From Caldifarciminota bacterium (GTDB lineage: Bacteria; Hydrothermota; UBA3073), in the NCBI GenBank assembly GCA_030606335.1, contig JAUWGP010000015.1, forward strand, positions 1 through 55,222: a stretch of DNA of 55,222 nucleotides. Direction: 5' to 3'. The notes below the pieces were generated by a model that did not search any database, had not been told where the DNA came from, and was given only the letters and a program-made list of their open reading frames with translations. Below, piece after piece: positions 11,905-21,020 of the stretch (within the stretch, counting starts at the first letter, position 1; the number at the start of each line of letters is the position of its first letter). A program made the translations under genes and the position numbers.

Positions 11905-12963
11905 TTAAAACAGTTTCCTAAAGAGATCAACAAATCGATTAGCGATGTGGGTTGCATCGTGGGTTTTGAGGAATCTTTCTACTCTACCAGTATCAAATCC
12001 CTTATCAAATAAAAGGGAGAGCTTCTCCTCAAGGTCAGAAAAGTCTTTGTATTTTATAATTTCATCACCTGCTTTTTCAACATAGTTTGATTCATGAAAT
12101 AGAATTGGGCATCCTGAACCAAGTGTTTGGCAAACACTACTGGAAACTACTGCTGGATACTTCTTTGATGATTCTCTATGTATAAGTTGAGCATCAGATG
12201 CATAGAGGTATTTATTCAACTCATCAAATGGGAGTGGTCTAACCTGAATATCTAAGAATGGGTATTCATCTTCCATTTCTCTTAAAATATTCACATCGCT
12301 CTCTGGATTTGCAATTACGACATATCTCATTCTGTAATTTTCTGCGAGGTGGCTAAGAGATGGTAAAACAGCAACTATGTCTTTTGGTCTGAAGCCAAAG
12401 GAAAAAACTATCTTCTTCCCAACTGGAAGATCAACTTGTTTCCTCGATTTAATTTTATCACCAGGAGTAAAAGGATAATAAGGATAGGGGATCATATGTA
12501 TAATGTCAGCAGGAAAGTAGTTTATCAGGTAATCCCTGTATCTTTCATCGAAGCAGACAATGGCGTCCCATTGAAGTTTGTAATATAGAGGATCTTCTGG
12601 AGGTTTACCTTCATGAACAACACTCACAGTTAGAGCTTTCTTCTTTATTTCCGGGAATATCTCAAGGAGTCTCTCTGCGGGTAGTCTTTCGACATTCTGG
12701 GCTACAAAAACCCTATAGTCACCCCTTAAAACAGGATTGTAATCAAACTCGGCTGCCCTTGTAAAGGGAATGATAACATCCACAGAGAAGTTTCTTATGA
12801 CAAATTCCTCATCCTTTTGTAGTGTTGGTCTTGCATCAGGATGTATCTTCGGAGAATATACAGTGAGCTTATGCCCGTCTCTCACCCATTCTCTCCCAAT
12901 GAGTTCCGCATGTATAGAGGGACCATTAGCAGCATTCCACAGGCACATCATCCCGATATTCAT
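11905..12963 (-). CDS. Glycosyltransferase, GT4-like (GT-B fold)
   Basis: 352 residues. An N-terminal Rossmann half begins MNIGMMCLWNAANGPSIHAE and WVRDGHKLTVYSP, typical of GT4 acceptor domains. The second half starts near residue 170 (VGKKIVFSFGFRPKDIV). Near the C-terminus VVSSSVCQTLGSGCPILF occupies the place of the nucleotide-sugar site, although the classical E-x7-E motif is degenerate. No membrane helix. It may act with the GH130 enzyme at 8383 in mannoside metabolism; that link rests only on proximity. Confidence 0.7.
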   Translation of the reverse strand: MNIGMMCLWNAANGPSIHAELIGREWVRDGHKLTVYSPKIHPDARPTLQKDEEFVIRNFSVDVIIPFTRAAEFDYNPVLRGDYRVFVAQNVERLPAERLLEIFPEIKKKALTVSVVHEGKPPEDPLYYKLQWDAIVCFDERYRDYLINYFPADIIHMIPYPYYPFTPGDKIKSRKQVDLPVGKKIVFSFGFRPKDIVAVLPSLSHLAENYRMRYVVIANPESDVNILREMEDEYPFLDIQVRPLPFDELNKYLYASDAQLIHRESSKKYPAVVSSSVCQTLGSGCPILFHESNYVEKAGDEIIKYKDFSDLEEKLSLLFDKGFDTGRVERFLKTHDATHIANRFVDLFRKLF

Positions 12964-13098
12964 AAAATAAAGTCGAAAGTTAAAGGTCGAAAAGTCGAAA
13001 AGTCAAATTAGGTAATAAAAGTAAAGAAAGTGAAACAGGTTATATTATCTCTCTCTTTTACCTGATTACTGATGACCGATTACTGATTACTTAGAAAA

Positions 13099-13171
13099 TC
13101 GGGGGAGCCGGATTTGAACCGGCGACCTCTTGGTCCCGAACCAAGCGCGCTGCCTACTGCGCTACCCCCCG
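13099..13171 (-). tRNA. tRNA-Pro (anticodon CGG)
   Basis: A complete 73-nt cloverleaf on the minus strand. Acceptor CGGGGGG pairs with TCCCCCG plus discriminator A. The D-arm is GCGC-AGTAGGCA-GCGC and the anticodon stem CTTGG/CCAAG with loop TTCGGGA, so the anticodon is CGG reading CCG codons. The T-arm is GCCGG-TTCAAAT-CCGGC. The 3' CCA is not encoded. Confidence 0.95.
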
Positions 13172-13231
13172 ATTATGGGAAAATATCAAAAATTAGGTAA
13201 TGTCCCAAAGTTACGTGATACGGGTCTTTTC

Positions 13232-13326
13232 TGTCATTGCGAATCCGTAAGGATGAAGCAATCGCTTTTTACTGAATTATATCACATATGAGATTGCCAC
13301 GTTCATTTCATTCACTCGCAATGACA
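13232..13326. repeat. MITE-like palindromic element with 11-bp terminal inverted repeats
   Basis: TGTCATTGCGA at 13232-13242 is mirrored by TCGCAATGACA at 13316-13326, enclosing 95 bp that includes GATGAAGCAATC and GAGATTGCCACG. Related pieces occur at 8190 and 30476-30632. No ORF inside. It fills most of the gene-free stretch 13172-13570; the remainder (13410-13560) is low-complexity AT-rich CAAATATCAAAT-type sequence. Confidence 0.7.
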
Positions 13327-13570
13327 GATTGAGTATATAAGATTGCCAAGTTCGTAGAGATTTTCAATGACAATTGTCCTCTTATTAGTCATCACAACAC
13401 TTTGGGACAACGTCAAAAATCAAATATCAAATTGCAAATTTCAAATAATAGTAAAATATAAATATTTAATATCCAAAAGAGTTAGCAATGAGCTGAAGTT
13501 TTTTATTTTGGTAGTTATAACTTGGATATTGTTTGTTATTTGTGGTTTATGATTTGTAATTTATAAAGGT

Positions 13571-14221
13571 CTACTTGTATCCGTAATCTCCAATTAGTGG
13601 TACAAACACACATCCATAAAGTCGTTGTTTGACTTGGTTTCCCTTCTTTTTAATTACTTTTATAAGTGTTTGGGCATATATGTCAGATACAGGGATTATT
13701 AGTCTACCTCCCTCCTTTAATTGCTCAAAAAGAGGAGGTGGTATGTTCGGAGATGCAGCAGTTACAATTATTGCATCATATGGTGAATACTCTGACAGAC
13801 CAAGACTGCCATCATCAACGATAACATTAACATTGTTGTAACCAAGGGAATGCAATAACCGTTCAGCTCTTTCAGCAAGGGATTTCACTCTTTCAATGGT
13901 GTAGACCTCTAATACGATTTCAGCCAGGATAGCAGCCTGGTAACCAGAACCTGTCCCAATCTCAAGTACCCTATCTCCACCTTTAAGTTCAAGTTCTTCT
14001 GTCATTGAGGCAACCATAAATGGCTGGGATATTGTTTGTCCTTTACCTATTGGTAGTGGATGGTCGCCGTAAGACTCATACACCATGGAATCTTCAACGA
14101 ACATATGTCTTGGAACCTTTCTCATCGCCTCTATTACAAGTGGATCACTTATACCCCTTGCAACAATCTGATTTTTAACCATTAATTCTCTTTGTTCCTC
14201 AAAATCTTTTTTTTTCCACAC
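13571..14221 (-). CDS. pcm: Protein-L-isoaspartate O-methyltransferase
   Basis: 216 residues. Repairs isoaspartyl residues in aged proteins using S-adenosylmethionine. Signatures are MVKNQIVARGI, VPRHMFV, PIGKGQTISQPFMVA and the SAM-binding VLEIGTGSGYQAAIL, with VDDGSLG and IIVTAASPNIPPPL after it. The start is a GTG (residues MWKKKDFEEQ), which fits the usual length of the family; an internal ATG at residue 14 is the alternative. It is transcribed leftward on its own side of the repeat region. Confidence 0.95.
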   Translation of the reverse strand: MWKKKDFEEQRELMVKNQIVARGISDPLVIEAMRKVPRHMFVEDSMVYESYGDHPLPIGKGQTISQPFMVASMTEELELKGGDRVLEIGTGSGYQAAILAEIVLEVYTIERVKSLAERAERLLHSLGYNNVNVIVDDGSLGLSEYSPYDAIIVTAASPNIPPPLFEQLKEGGRLIIPVSDIYAQTLIKVIKKKGNQVKQRLYGCVFVPLIGDYGYK

Positions 14222-14314
14222 GATGTAAAAATAAATTCAAAAAATCAAATTACAAATAATAAACAAAGTTTAAATTCCTTCTCGACTGAATTTTCAAAAG
14301 TCTTCTTATAGCAT

Positions 14315-15445
14315 TTATTCTTCAATCAGTTCAACATTAGCCCTGGGAACTTTTACTTTCTCCCCACTCTCAAGTTCAGCCTCAAGAATTCTTACTTTAG
14401 CCTCTGTTTCGATTTTTTGTAACTCGGGTGGAAGGTTTGTTACCTTACCAATACTTCCGAAATGGGGCTCTCTAATTATTCTAATCGAACTACCAACCTC
14501 AAGACCCTTTGAAATCTTATCCTTCTTCCCCTTTTCTTCCTCAACCTGCTTAGCCTCCTTGGGTATAATAACCTCTGGTCTCATAACTCCTGCTCTTATC
14601 TGGGTTGCGCCATTTATAGATGCTTTGTTATCTTTATTTTCAATTAATAATTTAAAGGTCTTATCTGCCATTGCCATCTCTCCAAATCCTTCTGTTATAA
14701 TAAGGCTTATACCCTTCTCCTCTGAACCTGTTATGGCTACGCCAATATCATAACCCAGGAATTCCTTCAGGTCATAATCCCATATTCCACCCACGACTAT
14801 ACCAACGCATCCAATCTCAGCTGCCTTGCGAAGAACATCTACAGTTACAAGTGAGCCCCCGATTATTATCTTTCCTTTGTGTTCTGGTGTTATCATATCT
14901 ATAGTGATAGGTTTGTCAGGGCTATCCACTATTGGAGTTATAATACCCTTTGCCTCTCCACCAATCCCAAATATACCTTGTACAAACGTAGCGTACGTCT
15001 CGACCATCACACCTTCATTTTCAAATAACTTTGTTACTTTGGCGTCTATGTATGCATCCACCTCAACAGGTGTGGGCGGATTACGGAGAATTGCCTGTCC
15101 TGTAACATTTGATATACTCTCTATTACACCATCTATGGGTGACTTCACCTGGGTTTTCATCAATCCAAAGATACCCTTGGTCTCAGCAATCACTTCGTCT
15201 TTTTTTATCTTGTCGCCGGATTTCTTCAAAACATATCCCTCAAGATCCTGTGGTGAAACACTGAGTAGACCAGCTAAATTTATTGGTTGAACATCCCCTG
15301 GAAGTTCTGTCCTTGCGACAATTGTATCACATGTTACATTATCGCCAATAGACACAACGACTTCACCCTTCAGGGGTAGACGTCTTTCCCGTGCTATTAT
15401 TGTTCCTTTTGTAACCTTTAATCCGGGTGTATATGCATGAGCCAT
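14315..15445 (-). CDS. Barrel-sandwich/KOW protein paired with GlmL
   Basis: 376 residues, cytoplasmic. The N-terminal third looks like a barrel-sandwich hybrid (biotinyl/lipoyl or RnfC-like): GLKVTKGTIIARERRLPLKGEV in parts, then KSGDKIKKDEVIAETKG and VKSPIDGVIESI. There is no lipoyl or biotin Lys in an MKM context. The middle has an alpha/beta look with Gly-rich loops (IIIGGSLVTVDVLRKAAEIGCVGIVVGG, in part). The C-terminus holds a KOW-like beta segment, REPHFGSIGKVTNLP, and ends in charged helices. A GGGGG ribosome-binding site precedes the ATG. It lies just downstream of glmL and is probably in its operon. Function unknown; a partner role for GlmL is inferred from adjacency. Confidence 0.6.
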   Translation of the reverse strand: MAHAYTPGLKVTKGTIIARERRLPLKGEVVVSIGDNVTCDTIVARTELPGDVQPINLAGLLSVSPQDLEGYVLKKSGDKIKKDEVIAETKGIFGLMKTQVKSPIDGVIESISNVTGQAILRNPPTPVEVDAYIDAKVTKLFENEGVMVETYATFVQGIFGIGGEAKGIITPIVDSPDKPITIDMITPEHKGKIIIGGSLVTVDVLRKAAEIGCVGIVVGGIWDYDLKEFLGYDIGVAITGSEEKGISLIITEGFGEMAMADKTFKLLIENKDNKASINGATQIRAGVMRPEVIIPKEAKQVEEEKGKKDKISKGLEVGSSIRIIREPHFGSIGKVTNLPPELQKIETEAKVRILEAELESGEKVKVPRANVELIEE

Positions 15446-15524
15446 ATGAACCCCCTATGATATATTAAGTATTATTTAAATTACAAAGTATTAACGAAAA
15501 ATTAATTAGGTTCTTCTAATGAAT

Positions 15525-17309
15525 TCAAGCTGGATAGACATCAAGAGCCTTTATCCATTCCGATAGTTTATTTATACGCTCCTCCTTATTTTCTGGTAGA
15601 TGAAACGGCCTACCTCGTGCATCAATAATAATACCCGAAACGCCGCCACTTATCTCAGTATCTAATTTTCTCTCTTTATTGGGACCTATATAGAATCCAC
15701 GCTCTGTCTCTATATTTACCATCTTATTCTCACCAATACCAAGCGGTATCCTGACCATATCACCGTAATTTACCCTAAGCTCTTCGTCTCCAATTGTTAT
15801 CTTTACACAGGGCAGACCGAATCTTTTAGCATTGCCAACAGGTGCTATACAGGTGCCAAGTGGTATGAGGCAATCTTTATAAAAAACCTCTATCGCAGCA
15901 TCCTCATTTACAGCAGCAAGCACACCAAGATGGGGCATCATAAATATAGAATCAACCCCTAATCTCGTTATTCCCTGTGGGAGAAAGGCATCTATGAGCA
16001 TGAGAGCTCCCTGTACCCTTCTGGGTGCATGAGAGAGAGCACCACCAGAACCTATCAGTATGTTTAGACTCATCATATCGACAAGGGTTATACCAGTAGC
16101 AGCCTGAGCAAAGGTATCTGAAATTGTTCTCTCCTGCTGGACACCTTTAAGACCCACAGCCATCTTCTGGTGCTGAACGAATGCAAGTCGAAGTGCCTCT
16201 CTTGCTATGGCTTGTTCTATCTCAAGTTCCCTCAAGGTCTGTGGTATTGTTGTTGGCCTTATCATCTTATTTCTTATACGATTCCTAAGGTCCTTTTCGT
16301 CTATATCAAAAGGAGCCCATCTCAGTATATTTTCTACACCTGACTCTGCAAGAACATTTGATATCGAGTAACTCATCCCAAGGTTTGCAGAGACAGTTCT
16401 GTTGAATACACCACCAAATACAGAGAAGACATCAGTCGTTGCCCCTCCAATATCTACACCAATAGCATCTATTTCCTCATGTTTTGCAAGGTAGTCAATT
16501 AGCGAACCAACTGCACCAGGAGTAGGCATTATTGAAACGTCTGTCCAATCCATAAGTTTCTTATAACCTGGGGCATGCGCCATCACATGTTCCATAAAGA
16601 GTTCATGTATCTTATTTCTTGCAGGGACAAGATTTTCCCGTTCCAGAGTTGGTCGAAGGTTATCAACTATGGCAAGGTCGGTCTTGTTCTCAAGAATTTT
16701 TCGAATTATGTCCCGTGCTTCCTTGTTTCCTGCATATATTACCGGTAGATTGTAACCTGTGCCAAACCTTGGGCGAGGATCTGCAGCACCTATAAGTTCT
16801 GCGAGCTCTGCTACGTGCGATATCGTTCCTCCATCTACGCCACCGGATAGGAGAATCATATCTGGTCTCAATCTTCGGACTATTTCTACCCTTTGATGTG
16901 GTAGTCTCCTGTCATTAGATGCTATGGTTTCCATAACAATTGCCCCTGCACCAAGAGCAGCCCTTGCAGCACTTTCTGCTGTCATAGATTTGACAACTCC
17001 GGCTACCATCATTTGCAGACCACCCCCAGCGGATGATGTGGATATGTAGATATCTACTCCTTCATTTTCGTTTTTCCTTGGTTTTATTACTTTTTCACCT
17101 TCCAGGATTTTCTTGTTTGTTAACTCCTCAACCTCTCTTATTGCATTCAAAACGCCTCTGGTTACATCTTCAAATGGCGACTCAACAGTCGTAGGAGCTT
17201 CACCTCTTGTAACTAGTCTGTATTCATCACCCTTCTTTTCTATAAGTATAGCCTTTGTAGTCGTGCTTCCACAGTCTGTCGCAAGTATTGTTTGTAATTC
17301 ATCCTTCAT
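15525..17309 (-). CDS. glmL: GlmL/MutL-family ASKHA ATPase, orphan of glutamate mutase
   Basis: 594 residues from the ATG at 17309, chosen because GGGAGG sits five bases upstream; an in-frame codon 11 residues earlier lacks a ribosome-binding site. The N-terminus ILATDCGSTTTKAILIE is the phosphate-1 loop of the acetate/sugar kinase-Hsp70-actin fold. A second nucleotide-site motif, AIGVDIGGATTDVFSV, and MILLSGGVDGG follow. In the family, GlmL sits between the subunits of adenosylcobalamin-dependent glutamate mutase and is thought to act as a chaperone or reactivase. No mutase gene is in this window; the neighbour is instead the barrel-sandwich/KOW protein. Role here therefore uncertain. Confidence 0.85.
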   Translation of the reverse strand: MKDELQTILATDCGSTTTKAILIEKKGDEYRLVTRGEAPTTVESPFEDVTRGVLNAIREVEELTNKKILEGEKVIKPRKNENEGVDIYISTSSAGGGLQMMVAGVVKSMTAESAARAALGAGAIVMETIASNDRRLPHQRVEIVRRLRPDMILLSGGVDGGTISHVAELAELIGAADPRPRFGTGYNLPVIYAGNKEARDIIRKILENKTDLAIVDNLRPTLERENLVPARNKIHELFMEHVMAHAPGYKKLMDWTDVSIMPTPGAVGSLIDYLAKHEEIDAIGVDIGGATTDVFSVFGGVFNRTVSANLGMSYSISNVLAESGVENILRWAPFDIDEKDLRNRIRNKMIRPTTIPQTLRELEIEQAIAREALRLAFVQHQKMAVGLKGVQQERTISDTFAQAATGITLVDMMSLNILIGSGGALSHAPRRVQGALMLIDAFLPQGITRLGVDSIFMMPHLGVLAAVNEDAAIEVFYKDCLIPLGTCIAPVGNAKRFGLPCVKITIGDEELRVNYGDMVRIPLGIGENKMVNIETERGFYIGPNKERKLDTEISGGVSGIIIDARGRPFHLPENKEERINKLSEWIKALDVYPA

Positions 17310-17438
17310 AGAACCTCCCGGGGTAAACTTAGGTATTGTCAAAAAACTTTTGTCTATTTTATTCTAATTTGTTAGCTAACGAATAACCTACAATTTTAAA
17401 AGCAGTTATCTACTTTTAGCTTGTCTCTTCCTGATTTT

Positions 17439-17499
17439 TGTAGGGGTCGGATTCATCCGACCCGTTCCTTTTGCGGGTTCGATAAATCGAACCCCTACA
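17439..17499. repeat. Double-hairpin palindromic repeat
   Basis: Outer arms TGTAGGGGT (17439-17447) and ACCCCTACA (17491-17499) enclose two smaller hairpins, GTCGGATTCATCCGAC and GGGTTCGATAAATCGAACCC. It resembles the non-coding GTAGGGG-type repeats scattered through many bacterial genomes. It occupies the 305-bp gap between glmL and ispH; nothing else coding is seen there. Confidence 0.65.
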
Positions 17500-17512
17500 T
17501 TTTTGATTTCAT

Positions 17513-17542
17513 ATCCTTTCATATTATTTTTGACACTACCTA
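17513..17542. repeat. Short dispersed repeat, copy 1 of 2
   Basis: TTCATATTA followed by TTTGACACTACC; the same string with two or three differing bases occurs at 19491-19519, upstream of another leftward gene block. Meaning unknown. Confidence 0.4.
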
Positions 17543-17614
17543 AACTTAGAATTATATTATAATCCGTTCCTTTTCATATAAGTATCTTATTAAAATTAGA
17601 TATATACTATTCTA

Positions 17615-18499
17615 TTAAATATTTTTTTTCATCAGGTCGATTTCTTCACCAGTGAAAACAGCACTGGAAATTTTCCTTACGCCTTCTATTACCCTTCGTA
17701 TCATCCAATCAGGGGTAGATGCACCACCAGTTATCCCAACTTTACTCACCCCAGAAAAGAAATCCTTATTTAGTTCCATCTCCGTTTCAATATGATAAGC
17801 AGGAATACCTCTATTTTGTACCAGTGTTGCAAGTCTCTTGGTGTTTGCTGAATTTTTCCCTCCTACGACGATCATACAATCAACATCTCGTGCAAGCTTC
17901 AAAGCAGCCTCCTGGCGCATTTGTGTTGAGGTGCATATAGTGTTGAATGCCCTTACTTCACGTGTAATCTTTATAAGTTCAGATACGACACGAGAAAAAC
18001 CCTCTACAGATTGTGTGGTTTGAGAAACTAGTCCTATTTTTTTTGATGGCATTAGGTTCTTAATATCATTATGATTGTTTATACAACTTGCGTTGTGTCC
18101 TGCAACAGAAAGGATACCCCTTACTTCTGGATGTTCTCTTTCGCCAAGCACAACTACTTGATAACCTTCTTTGCTTAACAGACAGGCCTTTTCCTGAGCC
18201 TGTTTGACAAAAGGGCAGGTAGCGTCTACTATTGTAAAATTTCTTTTCTTTGCTTGTTCTATTACAGAGGGAGGAAGTCCATGAGAGCGTATTATCAGTA
18301 TTCCTTCTTTTAGACCATCGAGATGTTCTACGGGTGTGATTCCCTCTTTACGTAATTCCTCAACCACCTGTGGATTATGAATAAGCTGGCCTAAAGTATA
18401 GATGGGCGTCTTGGCATTTCGTGCAGTTTCATGTGCTATCCTCAGTGCCCTCTCAACTCCAAAACAAAAACCAGCGTTTTTTGCAAGATATATCTCCAT
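17615..18499 (-). CDS. ispH: 4-hydroxy-3-methylbut-2-enyl diphosphate reductase
   Basis: 294 residues. Last enzyme of the MEP pathway, giving IPP and DMAPP. The three Cys ligands of the [4Fe-4S] cluster are present: Cys12 in AGFCFGVERAL, Cys95 in DATCPFV and Cys189 in TICTSTQMRQ. The conserved HNPQVVEEL, RSHG and GEREHPEVRGI motifs bind substrate, with the catalytic Glu in HPEV. The C-terminal GGASTPDWMIRRVIE is typical. Complete, no fusion. It shares the pathway with ispE at the left edge but is transcribed independently. Confidence 0.97.
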   Translation of the reverse strand: MEIYLAKNAGFCFGVERALRIAHETARNAKTPIYTLGQLIHNPQVVEELRKEGITPVEHLDGLKEGILIIRSHGLPPSVIEQAKKRNFTIVDATCPFVKQAQEKACLLSKEGYQVVVLGEREHPEVRGILSVAGHNASCINNHNDIKNLMPSKKIGLVSQTTQSVEGFSRVVSELIKITREVRAFNTICTSTQMRQEAALKLARDVDCMIVVGGKNSANTKRLATLVQNRGIPAYHIETEMELNKDFFSGVSKVGITGGASTPDWMIRRVIEGVRKISSAVFTGEEIDLMKKNI

Positions 18500-18905
18500 A
18501 AAATTTTCTCAAGTATGCATGAATACGCTTACTTGCCCTGTTTATAGTTAACCAGTAATCATTGATCGGCAAATTACAAAGCATATCAGCATACCAGTAA
18601 ATCAGTTAGTAGTGTATCAGAATACCAGAGAATCAGGCTTAATTCTTTACCAAATTTACCAATTTGGATAAAAAACGTGTATTTCCACCTTACAATTCCG
18701 ATAAAATCAGGAAAAGTGTCGGATTATGTAGAGTATCAGGTTATTAGTATGTAAGTCACAAGAGATATTACCAAATAACCTGATGTACTGATTTACCGAT
18801 ATCCTTCCAACTGATATTCTGATTGGCTGATATACTTGGTTTCCCTGAATATCAACGAACCGATTTCTGATATTATTACGATGATTTTCTTTGTTTGGTA
18901 TATTA
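18500..18905. repeat. Gene-free stretch with a dispersed ~130-bp repeat
   Basis: No gene supported. 18717-18845 is related to 23340-23458: both contain ATGTAGAG...TATCAG and share an exact 25-bp block, here 18800-18824 (core CCTTCCAACTGATATTCTG). An internal inverted repeat TATCAGGTTATT/AATAACCTGAT lies within it. Upstream, 18575-18640 holds degenerate ATCAG/ACCAG iterations. The elements are not coding and carry no transposase. Confidence 0.55.
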
Positions 18906-19442
18906 TCATGTAAGTTCATCGTTTATCTTCTGCATTGCTTTAAGTACAATGTCGACGAAATCTATTAGTGGTATGCCTATCTTATCACAGGTAAGTATTT
19001 GTTCTCTGTTTGCTCCTTTTGCGAATCCTTTCTGTTTAAACTTCCTGAGAATGAAGTCCGTATCTATACCTGTGAAAGATTTCGAGGGATGCATCAGCAT
19101 ACCAGCCACTATAAGACCTGTAAGTGGGTCAAGTGCATATAGTGAGAGCTCCATTGTAGTTTCGGGTTTGATATAACCTGTATGTCTTTCAACTGCGTTA
19201 ACGATTCTTTTATCAACTTTATCCTTCAGGTATTCAGCTCCTTTTTTACCGTGCTCTTCATCACATTCAATCTCATCATAATCGATGTCGTGAAGAAGAC
19301 CAGCCAATCCCCATAGCTCTGTATCCTCGCCAAGAAATTCTGCAACCCCTTTCATGCCTGCTTCACATGCAAGGGAGTGTTTTATAAGATTTTTTTTCTT
19401 CAATTTAGACTTGAGAATCTTCAGTGCGTCTTCTCTTTTCAT
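18906..19442 (-). CDS. HD-domain protein (HDIG type)
   Basis: 178 residues. Predicted metal-dependent phosphohydrolase with the HD signature LAGLLHDIDYDE (His51-Asp52), preceded by His22 in KHSLACEAG and followed by EEHGKKGAEYL and VNAVERHTGY. A conserved Asp lies in ALDPLTGLI. Soluble; family members act on nucleotides or regulatory phosphates, substrate unknown. TTGACA with TATAAA lies immediately before the ATG, leaving almost no room for a leader. Downstream (18500-18905) is a repeat. Confidence 0.85.
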   Translation of the reverse strand: MKREDALKILKSKLKKKNLIKHSLACEAGMKGVAEFLGEDTELWGLAGLLHDIDYDEIECDEEHGKKGAEYLKDKVDKRIVNAVERHTGYIKPETTMELSLYALDPLTGLIVAGMLMHPSKSFTGIDTDFILRKFKQKGFAKGANREQILTCDKIGIPLIDFVDIVLKAMQKINDELT

Positions 19443-19490
19443 GATTTATACTGTTAAATCCAAAATATTGTCAAAAAATTAACCACATAT

Positions 19491-19519
19491 TCTTTCATAT
19501 TACATTTGACACTACCAAT
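19491..19519. repeat. Short dispersed repeat, copy 2 of 2
   Basis: TTCATATTACATTTGACACT is shared with 17513-17542 apart from two or three bases. It lies between the HD gene and the PlsC gene, with no coding potential. Confidence 0.4.
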
Positions 19520-19538
19520 TCAAAATGATCGTACTTAT

Positions 19539-20180
19539 CTATCCAGTAAGACTCCTATTATTTTTTTTGTCAAACTCCTCTGATAATTCACGGATTGCTT
19601 GAATAACATCCTGAGAGATTTTATCCGCTCTTACTCTGATCTTTCCCTTGTAGGTATCTGGATATATAGGTTTTCCAAATATTACTGTTGGTCTTGCTTT
19701 TCGCATAACCTGCTTTATGAGCGGAGTGTTAACTCCATGCAAATACGTAGGGATCACAGGTACATTAGTTCTTGCAGCGATATATCCAGCTCCAGACTTG
19801 ACTTCTAAGAGTACTCCTTTTCTACTTCTCGTACCCTCAGGAAACATTACAACACATAAACCTCTTTTCAGGAGTTCTTCTGAATGTCTAATTGCTTTTT
19901 TATCTACACCAGTTCTATTGACTTTGAAGGCATTGATATATCTGAGAAACCAGGAAAAGAACGAGTTTACTGTAAAAAGTTCCTCTTTGGCAAAGTAAAA
20001 CGCCTCACGTTTCAATATTGCAGCTCCCACAAGAGGAGGGTCATAGTTAGTTAGATGATTAGGAGCGACAACGACTCCGATATTATCTGGTATATTCTTC
20101 CTGTTATATACCCTGAAGCCAAAAAAAGGACGCCATATAAGATTTATCAAACAGGCTGCTATTCTATATCGAAGCTTCAT
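19539..20180 (-). CDS. plsC: 1-acyl-sn-glycerol-3-phosphate acyltransferase (PlsC family)
   Basis: 213 residues. Transfers an acyl chain to lysophosphatidate. The catalytic H-x4-D motif is NHLTNYDPP and the glycerophosphate-binding motif is MFPEGTRSRKG. VPVIPTYLHG and VIFGKPIYP complete the fold. The N-terminus has a hydrophobic membrane-associating stretch. It lies just downstream of cmk, a common pairing in bacteria (cmk-plsC-ispH), and ispH follows at 18499. One of four intact or broken PlsC-like domains in the window, so acyl-donor preference cannot be assigned. Confidence 0.93.
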   Translation of the reverse strand: MKLRYRIAACLINLIWRPFFGFRVYNRKNIPDNIGVVVAPNHLTNYDPPLVGAAILKREAFYFAKEELFTVNSFFSWFLRYINAFKVNRTGVDKKAIRHSEELLKRGLCVVMFPEGTRSRKGVLLEVKSGAGYIAARTNVPVIPTYLHGVNTPLIKQVMRKARPTVIFGKPIYPDTYKGKIRVRADKISQDVIQAIRELSEEFDKKNNRSLTG

Positions 20181-20269
20181 AAGATATTAAAAATGAAAAA
20201 GATCTTACTGCTGCCAGGCAGGTTTATTATGTGTCATTTGTTGTATAAATTCTGTAAACCGGTCACTGA

Positions 20270-20944
20270 TTACCGATTAGATTCTTTTATCTTCTTCTTT
20301 CGTGTTTTTACTACCTCTATAACCCTTTCCACCTCTTCCTTAATGGATAAACTTGTGGTGTCTATAATAACAGCACCATCTGGAACCTTCAAAGGGCTCT
20401 CCTTCCTTGTTTTATCCTGCTCATCCCTTTCTCTAATTGCTTCCATGATCATATTGAAGTCACCCTCTTTTCCAAGCTCAGTATATCTTCTTCTTGCCCT
20501 CTCTTTGGTATCAGCATCCATATATATCTTGACATCAGCATTCTTAAATACTACAGTTCCTATATCCCTACCTTCACATACAACATCACCCTTATTACCC
20601 ATCTCTCGCTGCTTTTTTACAAGATTTATTCTGACAGTTTTATAGGTTGCAATTAATGAGGCTGCCCTACCGACTTCCTCTGCGCGGATAAGTTCGGTTA
20701 TATCACGCCCATTCAGGTAGATGTGGTTGACCTCATTTTTGAAAATAAATTTTATGTCAACTTCATTAGATATTTTACCAACCTTCTCTTTATCATTCAG
20801 TTTAATATTCTTTTCGACACAATAAAATGCAACTGCCCTGTACATCGCTCCTGTGTCTATATAAACAAATCCGAGCCTCTTTGCGACCTTTATAGCAGTT
20901 GTGCTCTTTCCTGAGGCTGAAGTTCCATCAATAGTTACAATCAT
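20270..20944 (-). CDS. cmk: Cytidylate kinase
   Basis: 224 residues. Phosphorylates CMP and dCMP. The P-loop GTSASGKST is at residues 7-15, followed by YIDTGAMYRAVA, the CMP-binding IRAEEVGRAASLIA, VCEGRDIGTVVF, and the lid Arg cluster TKERARRRYTELG. The C-terminal VIDTTSLSIKEEVERV is typical. A TTGACA-17-TAAAAT promoter ends nine bases before the ATG, implying a leaderless or nearly leaderless transcript. Confidence 0.97.
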   Translation of the reverse strand: MIVTIDGTSASGKSTTAIKVAKRLGFVYIDTGAMYRAVAFYCVEKNIKLNDKEKVGKISNEVDIKFIFKNEVNHIYLNGRDITELIRAEEVGRAASLIATYKTVRINLVKKQREMGNKGDVVCEGRDIGTVVFKNADVKIYMDADTKERARRRYTELGKEGDFNMIMEAIRERDEQDKTRKESPLKVPDGAVIIDTTSLSIKEEVERVIEVVKTRKKKIKESNR

Positions 20945-20952
20945 TCAAAATA

Positions 20953-20981
20953 ATTTTACAACAAATTTTTAACTTTGTCAA
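20953..20981 (-). promoter_or_regulatory. cmk promoter
   Basis: On the minus strand, TTGACA at 20981-20976, a 17-bp spacer and TAAAAT at 20958-20953. The predicted start of transcription (about 20946) is within two or three bases of the cmk ATG at 20944. Confidence 0.6.
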
Positions 20982-21020
20982 GGAAAAAGTTAAATGCAGA
21001 GTCTTAAACTTGTTATTTGG

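Noticed and set aside
13367-13552. 61-codon plus-strand frame
   Set aside because: Low-complexity AT repeats beside a palindromic element; no ribosome-binding site.
18707-18919. 70-codon minus-strand frame
   Set aside because: Consists of the dispersed repeat at 18717-18845.
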